Part shown: in pieces, positions 46,178 through 54,856 of the stretch
Position numbering within the stretch: the first letter of the stretch is position 1
Layout of the letters: each line of letters starts with the position of its first letter
NCBI RefSeq assembly: GCF_025628885.1
Contig: NZ_JAOTIF010000007.1
Coordinates: 124,001 to 188,000 of the forward strand
Length of the DNA stretch: 64,000 bases
Direction: 5' to 3'
Source: Paraflavisolibacter caeni
Lineage (GTDB): Bacteria > Bacteroidota > Bacteroidia > Chitinophagales > Chitinophagaceae
The notes under the pieces: model-generated
Databases searched by the model: none
What the model was told of the DNA's origin: nothing
What the model saw: the letters and a program-made list of their open reading frames with translations, nothing else
Position numbers and translations under genes: made by a program

Positions 46178-48013
46178 ATGAATAATAAATTAATTAAGAA
46201 AATAATGAGAGGAGTCGTTGTCGGTGGCGCTTCTTTCAGTATCATCTGTTCTCTTTTTTCCTGCCAGAAATTCCTGGATAGGGAACCTCTGGACCAGGTA
46301 TCTACACCGGCCTTTTGGGTAACACCACAGGAATTGGATGCCTATATAATAAATTTATATACTTGGCTTCCCGGACAGATAGGTACAGATGCAGGGAGTA
46401 TGGGCTCCTATTCAGATGACCAGGTATCGGACAATATGGTGCAGGCATCGGGTTATAACAGATATATGAATGGTGAAAATTCCACCACCCCCGCTTCCGG
46501 TGGTTCATGGAACTGGACTGCTATCCGACAAATCAACACGTTTTTTGATAACTATAAAAAATGTACGGCACCTTTCGCGGCTTATCAGCAGACTTATGGG
46601 GAAGCTTGCTTTTTGAAAGCATTAGCATATCATAACATGGTGAAGGCGTTTGGTGATGTACCTTGGTATTCTCACGTGCTATCACAAACGGATTCAGTAG
46701 AATTGTTTAGACCGAGAGATTCCAGAGCGTTGGTGGTAGATTCCATCTTGGCACTCATGGATTCTTCCATCAAGTACCTTAAGCCAAGAGCTGCTGTTAC
46801 TGTTAACAGGATCAATAAAGAAACAGCATTGATTTTTAAATCACGCGTAGCCTTGTTTGAAGGAACCTGGGCTAAATACCACGCCGGAACACCTTCGGCT
46901 TCAAGTGTAGATGCCAATAAGATGTTCCAAAAAGCAATAGATGCATACACGCAGTTTAAAACAGATTGTGGTGGATTTATAGGCAAATTATATAAAGCCG
47001 ATGGTACAAAAGAGAGCTATCACAACTTGTTTGGCAAATTTGACTATGCAAATGTTCCGGAAGTTACCCTGAGCAGGACCTTTTCTAATGCGTTATTTCC
47101 AAATTCATGCCAAACAGGTTATGTACTATGGGAATATGGCTATGGTGGCTGCACCTGGTCTTTAGATATGGCAAGGAGTTATCTGAAAAAAGATGGAACA
47201 TCAGTAGACATCATGGACACTATCAATGTAGCAACACAAACGGGTGCAGCTTGGTTAACTCAAATGGCAGATCTGCTTGATCCTAGGTTCCGCCAAAGTA
47301 TCTTTGTACCGGGTGACTATATGTATGATAATACTCCTCCTTATAAGGATTGGGTATATAAAGAACCACGAATGAATTTGGATGCTACTCGACAAGCCAG
47401 AAGTTCAATAACCGGTATGGCTCCCAAGAAAGGACATAACCCAAGTTCGATAATGAAGAACTATTCTGATCCTGCGGTGGCAAGTGTTAATTTCAGAATA
47501 CCGGAACTGATGCTCAACTATGTGGAAGCTTATGTTGAATTGAAAGGTGCCTTACCGGATCTTTCTGATAATATAGACTTACTCCGCGACCGCGTGGGTA
47601 TGCCTGCATTGACAGGTAATCTACCGGACGTAACTAAAGGCTTCTGGCCTAACTATGGTTATCCTGTATCAAATATTCTGGCGATTGTGCGACAAGAAAG
47701 ACGAGTTGAATTAGCCGGAGAAGGTTTTAGAACGAATGACTGGAAAAGATGGCGTGCACATGCGTTATTTAACGGCAGTCGTCCAAAGGGCTTTAGGTAT
47801 AGTTCAACAGATGCCCTTCGTTCAACACTCCTAAAACGCGATGCCGGAGGTTATATGGATCCATACAACCCGAGTGGTCCTATTCCGTTTACTGCTAATG
47901 GAGGTGTGTACAAGTTCAATGATCAAAGAGACTACTTGTCTCCACTTCCAATGGATCAACTTATAAAGAACAAAAAATTGACGCAAAACCCAGGCTGGGA
48001 TTCTCCCAAGTAA
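46178..48013 (+). CDS. SusD-family surface glycan-binding lipoprotein
   Basis: This 611-residue protein has the signal peptide ending in the lipobox SLFSCQKFLD. The SusD helical (TPR-like) core has the typical EACFLKALAYHNMVKAFGDVP, and the C-terminal region carries RQERRVELAGEGFRTNDWKRW. It sits on the outer membrane as lid of the SusC pore. A perfect terminator follows 30 bases after the stop, so the SusC/SusD pair forms one transcription unit. Confidence 0.94.
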   Translation: MNNKLIKKIMRGVVVGGASFSIICSLFSCQKFLDREPLDQVSTPAFWVTPQELDAYIINLYTWLPGQIGTDAGSMGSYSDDQVSDNMVQASGYNRYMNGENSTTPASGGSWNWTAIRQINTFFDNYKKCTAPFAAYQQTYGEACFLKALAYHNMVKAFGDVPWYSHVLSQTDSVELFRPRDSRALVVDSILALMDSSIKYLKPRAAVTVNRINKETALIFKSRVALFEGTWAKYHAGTPSASSVDANKMFQKAIDAYTQFKTDCGGFIGKLYKADGTKESYHNLFGKFDYANVPEVTLSRTFSNALFPNSCQTGYVLWEYGYGGCTWSLDMARSYLKKDGTSVDIMDTINVATQTGAAWLTQMADLLDPRFRQSIFVPGDYMYDNTPPYKDWVYKEPRMNLDATRQARSSITGMAPKKGHNPSSIMKNYSDPAVASVNFRIPELMLNYVEAYVELKGALPDLSDNIDLLRDRVGMPALTGNLPDVTKGFWPNYGYPVSNILAIVRQERRVELAGEGFRTNDWKRWRAHALFNGSRPKGFRYSSTDALRSTLLKRDAGGYMDPYNPSGPIPFTANGGVYKFNDQRDYLSPLPMDQLIKNKKLTQNPGWDSPK

Positions 48014-48043
48014 TCGATTTTTATCTAAAACCTGTTGAATAGA

Positions 48044-48083
48044 GGATATGCTGCTTTTTTATTAAAGCAGCATATCCTTTTTT
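48044..48083 (+). terminator. Rho-independent terminator after SusD
   Basis: GGATATGCTGC (48044-48054) pairs perfectly with GCAGCATATCC (48067-48077) across a 12-base T/A-rich loop and is followed by six T. Confidence 0.92.
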
Positions 48084-48259
48084 AGGTTCGGAACCAGGTC
48101 AAAACCCTTCACAGAGATATTTATACAATCAGCCCTTTTCCTCAGCATTTGTGCATTACCTGTTTAAATCAGACCAATGTTTTTTATAAAGCGCAGCTTT
48201 TTTCATAACCCAATTTCGAATTTTTGTAACTGATCCCAATGCCCATACAATTACTCCAA

Positions 48260-50329
48260 ATGAAAAGGTTACTTTTTTTATTGTGTTTTACGCCACTTAT
48301 GGCGGCAGCCACGGATTTCACGATCGTCACTCAAAGCAGCCACCCGGCCGTTGCTTTCAGTATTTCTGAACTTAAGAATTTTCTGGACAAAAAGGATGAT
48401 TTGCACTTTACAAGTAATGGCAAATCAGCTGATTGGATCATAACATTAAAAAAGAATGCGTCCTTACAGGAAAGTGCTTTTGCTGTAAACTGCTTTGTCA
48501 GAAACAGGAAACAATACATTGAACTGAGTGGTGCTGCTGATAAAGATATTCCTTGTGCTGTTTACACGCTGTTGGAGAAGCTTGGCTATACTTTTGAGTT
48601 CAATGGTTATTTTCTTGATAGAAAGATCGATAAAGCAGCTCTTAAAAACTACTCCGAAATCATTGTGCCTGCAGTGAAATACCGTGGTATCCGGCAGCAC
48701 ATTAATTTCCCCATGGACATTTCTTCTTATTCACTACCTGATGCAAAGGAGTATATACGCAACCTGGCAAGGATGCGTTTCAACTTTATTGCGTTTCACA
48801 GTTATCCGGGTCAGTGGTACGAGTTAAAAAAGAAAGATACAACGGCATATGCCGGCAATTTTTTCTACGGCGACCGACATGATATTCCGGATAATCCACT
48901 GATTAAACAGTATGTCCATAACAACAAAACATACTGTATACCAGAGATAGAACCTTATTTTGACAACCTGCCCAAACGAAGCCAAATGACGGTGTATTGG
49001 CTGCAAGAGGTTATGAAAGAAGCCAAACGGGCAGGCATGACCGTACAGTTTTCATTTGAGCCAAGAAACAAATCGACTGATATACAGCCAACGCTTGAAG
49101 CATTGCAACAAATATACAGGCAATACCCGCAGATAGATGCCATCGAAATGATTACCGAAGAAAGTGGCGGCTGGGGCGCTCGAAATACTGCTGAAGAAAC
49201 CAAATCAATTCTCAGCTCATTCTTCGGAACAGAAATTTTAAAAGACAGTATACTTACTTCGCCGATTGAGCCGGTGCAGTCAGATCTTTGTTATGTCTAT
49301 GGACAAATAGGACATGTGCTTAAAGTAATTGATGCCGCCAATCAACACCATATTTCATTGCCACCGCTAAAGCTGGGCATTTATTGCACCAACAAATACA
49401 ATGTACCCGCCTATCATCTTGCAAGAAAATATTTACCGGCAGGTAAAATTTGTATCATGCCTGCACATGGGAGCGAGTATGTAGCCCGCAACGTTCCAAA
49501 AGTTCTGTCTGATAAAAACGACCGGAAAAATACTGTCATATATTCCTGGCTGGAGTTTGACGGTATGATGTACCTGCAGCAAAATGGAATTAAAGGTATT
49601 TATGAATTACTTAGTGAGCAGCCGGGTATATCGTCTGGCGGCATGAATACCATAGCATTTAACCACTGGCGTACGGCTGAGAATAATATCACTGCCCGGT
49701 ATGCTGCTCTTGCAACCATTTATGGCGCTGAAGACCCGGATGCTTTTTATAGAAACTATGCGCAACGGCTGGGTATATCGGATCCGGAAACATTTAGCAG
49801 GGCCCTGGGTTTGCTGCAAAAGGCCTTTAGTTCCCATACTTCAAACCTGGGCTTTGCCTGGAAGGGATACTGGAGAAATGGATTCATGTTTCATTCCGAT
49901 AAAGAGCTGAAAGAAATGCTGCAACAATACGAAGCTGCAAGGCAGGTATTAAGTAATTGTGCGGCAGGTAATAAAAACAAGTATGCTCAAACAACCATTT
50001 CTTTCCTGGATAATCGGTTAAGGGCTACTAACATCTATCTTCAGGCATTTATAAAAGCCAATGAGTTGAATGCCCCGAACATCAGCAATGAAAAATACAA
50101 TACCATCTGTAACGAAGTATTGAACATATTTAATGAATGTTTAAAGGTATATGCAGAGATGATGCCCGACAGAGGCTGTGAAGGAACATTGATCAACTTA
50201 TATCTATCCCCGGTAAAGGCTATTAAGATATCACGACAAAAGAAAACCGGTGTTCCGTTAGACGAACCAATAAAGCCAACAGAGCATTTTGATGCACCTG
50301 CTGCGCCAATATTTAAAGATGGTAATTAG
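48260..50329 (+). CDS. Secreted DUF4838-like putative glycoside hydrolase
   Basis: ATG 48260 gives a clean signal peptide (MKRLLFLLCFTPLMAAA); ATG 48239 is seven codons upstream. The protein has 689 residues. An N-terminal alpha/beta domain (about 25-130) resembles the accessory domain before GH20 and GH67 barrels (AVYTLLEKLGYTFEFNGYF). It is followed by a TIM-barrel-like part with YWLQEVMKEAKRAGMTVQF and IEMITEESGGWG. The two adjacent glutamates in TEESGG are possible catalytic residues, but I do not know a characterised member. It follows the SusC/SusD unit after a terminator and shares its likely substrate. Confidence 0.65.
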   Translation: MKRLLFLLCFTPLMAAATDFTIVTQSSHPAVAFSISELKNFLDKKDDLHFTSNGKSADWIITLKKNASLQESAFAVNCFVRNRKQYIELSGAADKDIPCAVYTLLEKLGYTFEFNGYFLDRKIDKAALKNYSEIIVPAVKYRGIRQHINFPMDISSYSLPDAKEYIRNLARMRFNFIAFHSYPGQWYELKKKDTTAYAGNFFYGDRHDIPDNPLIKQYVHNNKTYCIPEIEPYFDNLPKRSQMTVYWLQEVMKEAKRAGMTVQFSFEPRNKSTDIQPTLEALQQIYRQYPQIDAIEMITEESGGWGARNTAEETKSILSSFFGTEILKDSILTSPIEPVQSDLCYVYGQIGHVLKVIDAANQHHISLPPLKLGIYCTNKYNVPAYHLARKYLPAGKICIMPAHGSEYVARNVPKVLSDKNDRKNTVIYSWLEFDGMMYLQQNGIKGIYELLSEQPGISSGGMNTIAFNHWRTAENNITARYAALATIYGAEDPDAFYRNYAQRLGISDPETFSRALGLLQKAFSSHTSNLGFAWKGYWRNGFMFHSDKELKEMLQQYEAARQVLSNCAAGNKNKYAQTTISFLDNRLRATNIYLQAFIKANELNAPNISNEKYNTICNEVLNIFNECLKVYAEMMPDRGCEGTLINLYLSPVKAIKISRQKKTGVPLDEPIKPTEHFDAPAAPIFKDGN

Positions 50330-50389
50330 TCCCATGCAACGTTTGTTCGTTTTAGCAGGTAAGTGGTTTTTATTACAACTATTAATCAA

Positions 50390-52570
50390 ATGACAAGAAG
50401 AAGCTGGAGCGTTATATTTTATTTCCTGGTGATTTTTTTTGGTCTTTCGGTAAATGCTTTTGGTATCAATATTTATATATCACCTAGTGGAAAAGATAGC
50501 AACAAGGGGAGTAAACAAAGTCCTTTACTTACTCTGAATGGTGCAAGAGACAGAATAAGGGAGCTCCGCAAAAGCGGCCCCATCAAAGAGACCATCTATG
50601 TTATCATTGAAAATGGTGTTTACTATATGTCGCGACCGCTTGAACTAAGTAGTGAAGATGGCGGCAGCGCAGCAGCGCCTGTAGTATATAAAGCGGCCGA
50701 TGGCGCTTCGCCTGTTTTTTATGGCGGAATAGAAATAAGGGGCTTTACAAAAGTTAACGACCAGTTATGGAAAGCTTTTGTTCCACAAACAGCCAATTTC
50801 GGCTGGTATTTTGAACAGCTTTTTGTGAACGATAAAAGAGCTCAAAGAGCAGTAAGTCCAGATACAGGATTTTACTATCTTAAAAGTGCAGATGAAACCA
50901 TTCTGGATAAGCGGGGAGCGAATGCCGGCTTTGCCGTTCAACAGGTTTGGCTTGACAGCGTTGATGCAGCAAAGGAACTGAGCCTGGTTGAGACGAAGGA
51001 ATGGAATGACGTAATATTTCATTTTTATCATAAATGGGATTATACAAGAAAGCGATTGCAATTTTATAATCCTGAAAATAGCAGCTTCTATGTTGAAGGT
51101 AAAAGCATGAAGCCATGGAACAGGCTTGATTCGCATACGCTGGTTGCAATTGAAAACTATCGACAGGCTTTGGATCATCCGGGTGAATGGTTTTTATCGC
51201 GTAGCGGAGAACTGTTCTACATTCCGCTGCCCGGGGAAACCATTGAGCATACCCGGTTTATGGCGCCCGTGCTGGATCGGTTTATTGTGATGCAGGGGAA
51301 TGAGCAGACCGGCAAACAGGTTGAATATATCCGTTTTGAAAATCTCAGGTTTAAAGTTTCCCGTTATCAAACCGGAGCAGGTGGAATTGAACCAATGCAA
51401 GCCGGTGCACAGGTAGATGCAGTTATACTGGCTGATTTTGCCAGCAATATTTCTTTTATGAATTGTGAAGTTGGACAAATTGGTACTTATGCATTCTGGT
51501 TCAGAAAATCCTGCAGCAACTGTACTGTTCAGCATTGCCTTATGCAGGATCTGGGTGCCGGTGGTATTAAGATTGGAAATGTTATTAGTCCGCAGAAGGG
51601 TGTTCCTGTTTATAGTGATACCTTAAAAACCGACCCAATTGATTCAATTGCTTTTCAAAAGTATTTAACCCGAAAAATAAAAATTGATAATAATATTATT
51701 CGCGGGGGCGGGAAAATATTTCCCTGTGCTGTAGGCGTTGGTATTTTAAATGGATCAGATAACACGGTAAGTCATAACGAGATTTCCGACCTGTTTTATT
51801 CAGGTATTTCTGTCGGTTGGGTCTGGGGTTACTCCTATAGCGCGGCTAAGCGCAATACCATTTCGTTCAATCACATTCATCATCTTGGTTGGGGGGTATT
51901 AAGTGATATGGGTGGAATTTATACATTGGGTCCATCGGAAGGCACTGTAGTCAGCAACAATACCGTCCATGATATTTATGCATACAGTTATGGTGGCTGG
52001 GGCTTGTATACAGATGAGGGATCAAGTGGTATATTGATGGAGAACAACCTTGTATACAACTGCAAAAGCCAGGGGTTTCACCAACATTATGGAAGGAACA
52101 ACATCATTCGCAATAATATTTTTGCTTTTAACGGGAAATCGCAACTGGCTGCTACCCGAATTGAAAAGCATTTGTCATTTAGCTTTACCAATAATATTAT
52201 CTATTTCACGAAAGGAGAGCTGACTGCAGGTAACTGGCATAAGGTGAATATATTATCTGACAGTAATTGCTATTGGGATACCCGGACTCCGCATATAAAA
52301 TTCGATACAATCAGCTTTGACAAATGGCAAAACCTTGGAAGGGATCAACATTCCGTAATAACCGATCCGATGTTTGTTGCACCTGAATCCTACAATTTCG
52401 GTATCAAGAATTCAGCACTGTGCAGGACAATAGGATTCAAACCATTCGACTATGGACAGGCCGGCGTGTATGGCTCAGCTGAATGGAAGCAGAAAGCAGC
52501 TTTACAACCAGGTAGAATGAAGCAATTTTCAATTGAGCACTTCCCTGAAAACCGAACGGGTAGAGATTAG
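50390..52570 (+). CDS. Secreted right-handed parallel beta-helix protein (GH141-like)
   Basis: The start is ATG 50390 (MTRRSWSVIFYFLVIFFGLSVNAFG signal region); GTG 50363 is possible. The protein has 726 residues. The N-terminus YISPSGKDSNKGSKQSPLLT is the usual opening of secreted beta-helix carbohydrate enzymes. The middle has stacked short repeats with buried Asn/Ser (NNIIRGGG, NTVSHNEIS, NTVHDIYAYSYGG, NNLVYNCKSQGF). Arrangement and size resemble GH141 (fucosidase/xylanase) more than pectate lyases, but this is a visual judgement. Probably periplasmic or surface, in the same cluster as the DUF4838-like protein. Confidence 0.7.
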   Translation: MTRRSWSVIFYFLVIFFGLSVNAFGINIYISPSGKDSNKGSKQSPLLTLNGARDRIRELRKSGPIKETIYVIIENGVYYMSRPLELSSEDGGSAAAPVVYKAADGASPVFYGGIEIRGFTKVNDQLWKAFVPQTANFGWYFEQLFVNDKRAQRAVSPDTGFYYLKSADETILDKRGANAGFAVQQVWLDSVDAAKELSLVETKEWNDVIFHFYHKWDYTRKRLQFYNPENSSFYVEGKSMKPWNRLDSHTLVAIENYRQALDHPGEWFLSRSGELFYIPLPGETIEHTRFMAPVLDRFIVMQGNEQTGKQVEYIRFENLRFKVSRYQTGAGGIEPMQAGAQVDAVILADFASNISFMNCEVGQIGTYAFWFRKSCSNCTVQHCLMQDLGAGGIKIGNVISPQKGVPVYSDTLKTDPIDSIAFQKYLTRKIKIDNNIIRGGGKIFPCAVGVGILNGSDNTVSHNEISDLFYSGISVGWVWGYSYSAAKRNTISFNHIHHLGWGVLSDMGGIYTLGPSEGTVVSNNTVHDIYAYSYGGWGLYTDEGSSGILMENNLVYNCKSQGFHQHYGRNNIIRNNIFAFNGKSQLAATRIEKHLSFSFTNNIIYFTKGELTAGNWHKVNILSDSNCYWDTRTPHIKFDTISFDKWQNLGRDQHSVITDPMFVAPESYNFGIKNSALCRTIGFKPFDYGQAGVYGSAEWKQKAALQPGRMKQFSIEHFPENRTGRD

Positions 52571-52656
52571 GGGAGTTGATTGCTGCTGCAAGTGATGATG
52601 TTTATTGTAAGCAGCGTAGCTTGGCTACCATTGATTTTTTGTGCTGATGTAATTTT

Positions 52657-52711
52657 TTTTTTAATGTGGATGCGCTTGCGTTATTTTGCCTAAAATCGAT
52701 TACCCTAACGA
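52657..52711 (+). promoter_or_regulatory. Duplicated promoter-like element, copy 1
   Basis: The 36 bases from 52657 to 52692 (including AATGTGGATGCGCTTGC and TTATTTTGCCTA) match 33 of 36 bases at 62476-62511. A second shared block, CGATTACCCTAACGA (52697-52711), matches 62532-62546 in 13 of 15. The rest of the gap 52571-52984 shows nothing else except the small frame at 52714. Confidence 0.65.
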
Positions 52712-52713
52712 AA

Positions 52714-52887
52714 ATGCTTTGCCGCTACTTATTTATCTTGCTTGCCTTGATAAGCTGTATTAGCTTACTTAAGCTTCATGCCCAGGAGAGTTCTTCCCTA
52801 AAGGATCACTTGATTAATATTCCATTCAAAGTCTTTGAGGCTATTAATATCACCACATCAAAGCATATAAATGTCAATAATTGTTGA
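52714..52887 (+). pseudogene. Short secreted-protein start, probably a truncated gene
   Basis: It encodes 57 residues: MLCRYLFILLALISCISLLKL...AQE is a convincing signal peptide, but only about 30 residues follow before a stop. It lies directly behind a promoter-like element that elsewhere (62476) precedes a full secreted enzyme. Most likely the 5' stump of a deleted hydrolase gene; a genuine small secreted peptide is possible. Confidence 0.4.
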
Positions 52888-52984
52888 CCGCATTGCCAAA
52901 AAAACGATAAAATAAGTTGTTTCAACTTTTTTATTGAAACAGATATAATATTAGAATTGATTCATATGAAACAAAAAACAAGTG

Positions 52985-53593
52985 ATGACTGCAGAGAAAA
53001 TTAAAGCCCTCACAGACTCAATCGCAGAACGAAACGACCATGCTGCTTTCGACCAGCTATTTCGGTATTATCTGCCGGGCCTGGTATCGTTTGCCGATTC
53101 TGTAATTAGCGACCGGCATCAGTCTGAAGAAGTAGTGAGCGACGTTTTTGTTAAGATATGGGATAACAGGAAGACCCTGACTGCAATAAGGAACTTTTCA
53201 CATTATATCTATATTGCTACACGACATCAGGCATTGAATCATATTAAAAGCCGGAAGGGATCTGCTTTTGTGGACCTGGACGATGCTGCCTTTGAGGACC
53301 TGGGTGAAGCGGCTTCTTTGTCGTTTAAAACACCGGAAAGAAGTATGATCGCAAAGGAAAACCTTGAAAAGATAGCCCAGGCGATCAATGAACTCCCTCC
53401 CCGCTGCCGCCTGATATTCCGCTTGATCAAAGAAGAGGGGCTGAAGTATCACGATGTTGCTGCCTTATTGGATCTTTCGGTAAAGACAGTCGAAAACCAG
53501 ATGACCATTGCAATGAAACGGATGGTGGAGGTGCTGGAAGAATCATTGCCCGAGTATAATATGTACTATGCGCAAAAAAAAATACAAAAATAA
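52985..53593 (+). CDS. ECF-type RNA polymerase sigma factor (FecI-like)
   Basis: This 202-residue protein has region 2 at about 20-90 (FDQLFRYYLPGLVSFA, SEEVVSDVFVKIWDNR) and region 4 at about 130-190 (LPPRCRLIFRLIKEEGLKYHDVAALLDLSVKTVENQM). ATG 52985 is preferred over GTG 52982. Bacteroidota pairs of this kind transduce a signal from an STN-domain SusC through a FecR anti-sigma factor; both partners follow here in order. It should switch on the cluster at 54857-62221 when the ligand is bound. Confidence 0.94.
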   Translation: MTAEKIKALTDSIAERNDHAAFDQLFRYYLPGLVSFADSVISDRHQSEEVVSDVFVKIWDNRKTLTAIRNFSHYIYIATRHQALNHIKSRKGSAFVDLDDAAFEDLGEAASLSFKTPERSMIAKENLEKIAQAINELPPRCRLIFRLIKEEGLKYHDVAALLDLSVKTVENQMTIAMKRMVEVLEESLPEYNMYYAQKKIQK

Positions 53594-53664
53594 TTACTAC
53601 AGGTTTGGGGGGAAGAGGAGCAAAAAACTGTCTTTATAAATAATCAGAATAACATCAATATAAA

Positions 53665-54720
53665 ATGGCAGGGAGCAGATTAATAGAATTATTAACAAAG
53701 AAGAAGTCAGGAGCACTGTCATTACCCGAGCTGAAGGAACTGAAGGATCTGTTGGCACGGAACCCGGAGGATGAATTCCTGGCATCACTGGTGGATGATG
53801 TATTCCGGCAGCGGCTTGAATATGAAAATATGTATTCTGCCTCGAAGATTGAAGAATCCCTGCAGCGCCTGCACAAAAAGCTGGAGCAGCAGGAGGGAGC
53901 CGGGGAAAAGCGGTCAAGGGTGTTCCGCCTGAATAAGATGGCTGCCATAGCAGCCTGCTTGCTGCTCTTGGCCGGGTTGGGGTTGTATATGTTGTATGCT
54001 ACCGGAAGCCAGTCTCTGAAACAAAATGTTGTGGCTACCAAGAAGGGATCGAAATCATATATCCTTCTTCCGGATGGTACACAGGTATGGCTGAATGCAG
54101 ATAGCCGGGTGGCATATAAAGATGATTTTGGAAAAGTAAACCGGGAGATTACACTCACCGGCGAAGCTTATTTCAATGTGGTGAAGGACAAAAGCCGGCC
54201 GTTTATCATTCACACGGAAACGATTGATGTTAAAGTACTGGGCACTGTCTTTAATGTGAGGGCATATAAAAATGACAGGAGTACAGAAACGACTCTGATC
54301 CGTGGATCGGTTGAGGTCAGCATGCGGAAAGATCCCGATCGTAAGTTTCTGCTAAAACCCTTTGAAAAGTTTTCCGTAAGCAATTCAGAAGAAGTGCGGG
54401 ATAAGGAGGAGGCCGGAAGTGAAAGCACTGCCCTGTATACGGTAAACAAAATAAAACCAGTTGCAGACAGTTCCGGATCGATGGAAACAGAGTGGGTAAA
54501 GAATCGGCTGGTTTTCGAAAAAGAACGGCTCGATGCGATTGCTATGGAAATATCCCGCTGGTTTGATGTGGAGATACTGATAACAGATGAACACTTAAAA
54601 AGCATGGAATATAGCGGGGCAGTGGGCAATGCCAGCCTGGAGCAAGTTTTAGAATCGCTGAAATTAACTGGAGCCTTAAATTATAAAATCAATAATAAAA
54701 CAGTTACAATAACCCCCTAA
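53665..54720 (+). CDS. FecR-type anti-sigma factor
   Basis: This 351-residue protein has a cytoplasmic N-terminus of about 90 residues binding sigma, one membrane helix (MAAIAACLLLLAGLGLYMLY, about 93-112), and a periplasmic FecR domain (about 130-220, GSKSYILLPDGTQVWLNADS and GEAYFNVVKDKSRPF). A DUF4974-type C-terminal domain (about 275-350, LVFEKERLDAIAMEISRWF) contacts the STN domain of the receptor. It is 71 bases after the sigma gene and 136 before the matching SusC. Confidence 0.94.
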   Translation: MAGSRLIELLTKKKSGALSLPELKELKDLLARNPEDEFLASLVDDVFRQRLEYENMYSASKIEESLQRLHKKLEQQEGAGEKRSRVFRLNKMAAIAACLLLLAGLGLYMLYATGSQSLKQNVVATKKGSKSYILLPDGTQVWLNADSRVAYKDDFGKVNREITLTGEAYFNVVKDKSRPFIIHTETIDVKVLGTVFNVRAYKNDRSTETTLIRGSVEVSMRKDPDRKFLLKPFEKFSVSNSEEVRDKEEAGSESTALYTVNKIKPVADSSGSMETEWVKNRLVFEKERLDAIAMEISRWFDVEILITDEHLKSMEYSGAVGNASLEQVLESLKLTGALNYKINNKTVTITP

Positions 54721-54770
54721 TTTTTAATCCAAACAACTAACGATTTATGAAATAATTCCCCCGAAAAAAA

Positions 54771-54795
54771 AGGGAAATGTTGCGAGCATTTCCCT
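54771..54795 (-). terminator. Hairpin reading as a terminator for minus-strand transcripts
   Basis: AGGGAAATG (54771-54779) pairs perfectly with CATTTCCCT (54787-54795). On the plus strand it is preceded by eight A and not followed by T, so a T-run follows it only on the minus strand. No minus-strand gene is nearby; it may stop antisense transcripts or act as an mRNA hairpin. Confidence 0.5.
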
Positions 54796-54856
54796 GTGAT
54801 CAACGAAAAAAAAAGCTTTGCCAAGCGTTATTTATTCATTTAATCAATTCGAAGAT

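Noticed and set aside
52918-52941. TGTTTCAA / TTGAAACA hairpin as a terminator before the sigma gene
   Set aside because: The T-run is in the loop, not after the stem, so it does not fit a Rho-independent terminator.
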